Shown: positions 62,386 to 64,000 of the stretch, one piece after another
Layout of the letters: each line of letters begins with the position of its first letter
Position numbering within the stretch: position 1 is the stretch's first letter
DNA from: Paenibacillus castaneae
GTDB taxonomy: Bacteria; Bacillota; Bacilli; Paenibacillales; Paenibacillaceae
Length of the DNA: 64,000 bases
Direction: 5' to 3'
NCBI RefSeq assembly: GCF_002884445.1
Contig: NZ_KZ614144.1
Location: 4,260,094-4,324,093, forward strand
Notes under the pieces: generated by a model
The model's input: the letters and a program-made list of their open reading frames with translations, nothing else
Databases searched by the model: none
Told to the model about the DNA's origin: nothing
Program-made: the position numbers and the translations under genes

Positions 62386-63219
62386 TTATCCTTTCGTCCC
62401 GCCTTGCAGTCCGAAGCCCTTGGACATAAAGCGCTGCGAAAGAATATACATAATAATGGAAGGTGTTGCATACAGCATGGAAAATGCAGCCAATTTACCG
62501 TAGTCCACCATACCGTATTGTCCAAAAAACTGATACAGCTTCAAAGATGCCGGAAAATTGTCAGGATTCTGTAATAAAATATAGGGGACAAAAAAATTAC
62601 CCCAGCTTCCAGAGAACGTGAAAATAGCTACTGTACAGATGCCGGGTACCATTAAAGGTGCAACCACTTTACGAATACCGGCGAAAACCGACGCCCCATC
62701 CACCCACGCTGCTTCTTCCAGATCATTAGGGACCGAATCCATAAAGTTTTTTAGCATCCAAATTCCATAAGGCATGGAGGATGCAACGTAGAAAAGAACG
62801 ACACCCGCAATATTATCATATAGCTTGAGACTTAAGAACAGCTGATAAACAGGCACCATTACAGCTGTAATCGGCAAAGAAGTCATAAATAAAATAGTGA
62901 GCATGAACGACTTCTTATATTTCAATTGATAGCGTGACAATGGATAGGCAGCGAGCAATGCCAATATGACGACGATTATAGCTTGGCCAACTGACATAAT
63001 CAGGCCGATTACGAAGGCACGCTGATTTGCGCTGCTCGTAATTACGTCCACATAGTTGGCTCCGGTTAGTCGATGAGGAATTTTCAGTGATTGCATCGCA
63101 TTGGAATCGACCGATGCAACAAAAACCCATAGAAGTGGCAATATAAAACATATTCCAATTAAAATTAGGACCGTATACGGCATAATCCGGTAAACCGCGT
63201 TACGTTGCTTCGTATTCAT
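62386..63219 (-). CDS. Carbohydrate ABC transporter permease, MalG type
   Basis: 277 residues from ATG 63219, placed by AAGGAGAATTCG; in-frame ATGs further up (63276) have no such site. Six spans and the EAA loop (LEEAAWVDGASVFAGIRKVVAPLMVPG, about 180-206) that contacts the ATPase are seen. With the MalF-type permease upstream it forms the membrane channel of a CUT1-type sugar importer. The substrate-binding protein and ATPase lie outside the window. The C-terminal GFGLQGGTKG is characteristic. Confidence 0.93.
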   Translation of the reverse strand: MNTKQRNAVYRIMPYTVLILIGICFILPLLWVFVASVDSNAMQSLKIPHRLTGANYVDVITSSANQRAFVIGLIMSVGQAIIVVILALLAAYPLSRYQLKYKKSFMLTILFMTSLPITAVMVPVYQLFLSLKLYDNIAGVVLFYVASSMPYGIWMLKNFMDSVPNDLEEAAWVDGASVFAGIRKVVAPLMVPGICTVAIFTFSGSWGNFFVPYILLQNPDNFPASLKLYQFFGQYGMVDYGKLAAFSMLYATPSIIMYILSQRFMSKGFGLQGGTKG

Positions 63220-63305
63220 ACGAATTCTCCTTAACGTTTTGTGAGCGATGCCGCTATCGTTAAGCTTCGAACACAACGATCCTCGAAAGCATTCGCTATT
63301 ATGTA

Positions 63306-64000
63306 CTATTTCATTGACCGAATATAAAATAGACTTAGAACAACACCGATGATGAGCAGCAATAACGATATCGCTGTTCCATAACCAAGCTGATAATTAA
63401 CAAAAGCTTGATTGTACATAAAGATGGGTAATGTTGTGGTTGATGTTCCCGGGCCTCCACCTGTCATGGCATAGATGAGTCCAAATACACCCAGCGTCTG
63501 CAAGGTAACAAGCATCATATTTGTTGTGATGGTATCTTTAATAACCGGAATAATAATTCGAGTCAGGTTTTGCCATTTCGATGCCCCGTCCATAACTGCC
63601 GCTTCTTCAATCTCTCTCGGCACATCATCCAGCGCCGCTTGAAACACAAGCATAGAAAAAGCAGTACCGTGCCAGATGTTCGCAAGAATAATCGTAAGCA
63701 TAGGTACGGTATACAGCCACGTGATCCCTGGGATGCCAAAGAATGAAATGATGGAGTTAAGTGTGCCTTCATCGCCAAAAAAGCTGTATAAGCATAGAGC
63801 ACACACAATTTCAGGAGTGACCCAGCCTGCCAGTACAATCGTACCGATTACACGTCGAAACATCTTGCTTTTGTGCTTCATCAAAAGTGCAATAAGAAAT
63901 CCAAGCACCTGCTGGCCGATAACAGCAGAACCGAACAAGAAGATCAGCGTATTCCATATGCTGACTTTGACTGTCGGATCTTGGAACATATGAATATAGT
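63306..64000 (-). CDS. Carbohydrate ABC transporter permease, MalF type (5' end beyond window)
   Basis: About 231 residues of the C-terminal part, with the frame open past base 64000; the ATG at 63989 is internal (YIHMFQDPTVKVSIWNTLIF, as in MalF/UgpA). The EAA motif reads REIEEAAVMDGASKWQNLTRIIIPVI (about 135-160 of this part). Five spans are visible. It pairs with the MalG-type permease 86 bp downstream. The ATP-binding protein and the sugar-binding lipoprotein were not seen. Confidence 0.92.
   Translation of the reverse strand, partial: YIHMFQDPTVKVSIWNTLIFLFGSAVIGQQVLGFLIALLMKHKSKMFRRVIGTIVLAGWVTPEIVCALCLYSFFGDEGTLNSIISFFGIPGITWLYTVPMLTIILANIWHGTAFSMLVFQAALDDVPREIEEAAVMDGASKWQNLTRIIIPVIKDTITTNMMLVTLQTLGVFGLIYAMTGGGPGTSTTTLPIFMYNQAFVNYQLGYGTAISLLLLIIGVVLSLFYIRSMK

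Overview
The window reads as chromosomal DNA of a Paenibacillus-like, low-to-medium G+C Gram-positive. Genes carry strong AGGAGG-type ribosome sites, GTG/TTG starts are frequent, and families typical of that lineage appear (a YojF/BshB2 pair, a Ctc/L25 protein, a SorC-type DeoR with a deo operon, and AraC regulators divergent from sugar genes). No rRNA, tRNA, CRISPR array, intact insertion sequence or phage is visible.

Layout. 1-12.1 kb is carbohydrate catabolism: a GH95 alpha-L-fucosidase-like enzyme (cut by the left edge) and two modules, each pairing a sugar-isomerase-like TIM barrel with a Gfo/Idh/MocA dehydrogenase next to a divergent AraC regulator. Between them lie a 28-residue membrane peptide, a DUF3298-type lipoprotein, a uroporphyrinogen-III-synthase-like protein and an AI-2E family permease. 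12.2-16.4 kb holds bshB2-yojF (bacillithiol), a small lipoprotein, ctc/L25 with a near-consensus promoter, a small HTH protein and a DHA2-type efflux pump.

16.6-25.3 kb is the most novel region: eight minus-strand genes joined by overlaps or a 1-nt gap. In transcription order they are ketoacyl synthase III, ATP-grasp ligase, NAD-dependent epimerase/reductase, metallo-beta-lactamase-fold hydrolase, F390-synthetase-like adenylating enzyme, second ATP-grasp ligase, FemAB/GNAT-like transferase and Rieske oxygenase. They look like a pathway for a small acyl-derived, amide-ligated, oxidised metabolite. The efflux pump downstream could export it.

27.4-33.4 kb is a thiazole/oxazole-modified peptide (TOMM) cluster of the heterocycloanthracin/sonorensin type: Cys-rich precursor, E1/ThiF-like maturation protein, YcaO cyclodehydratase and SagB-type dehydrogenase. 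Beside it are two low-complexity genes, one His-rich with HDPYSM repeats and one with about 15 copies of a GNRNNATA-like octapeptide.

34-51.6 kb is mixed accessory DNA: a MORN-repeat exported protein, DMT transporter, clan-GH-D glycosidase, S51 peptidase-like protein, a repeat-rich gene-free stretch, an AadA-like nucleotidyltransferase, a tandem serine hydrolase with one degenerate half, a BNR-repeat protein plus MoaD/ThiS-like protein facing a decayed ThiF gene, a ferritin-like protein, a TIR/NDT-fold protein, GH4 with an AraC regulator, and a GH2-Gfo pair. 51.7-58 kb is a complete deoxynucleoside-salvage locus (deoR, deoC-nupC-deoB-deoD-pdp). The end holds a MATE-like transporter, a Zn/Cd-type P-type ATPase behind a CsoR-family repressor with its operator, and two sugar ABC permeases cut by the right edge.
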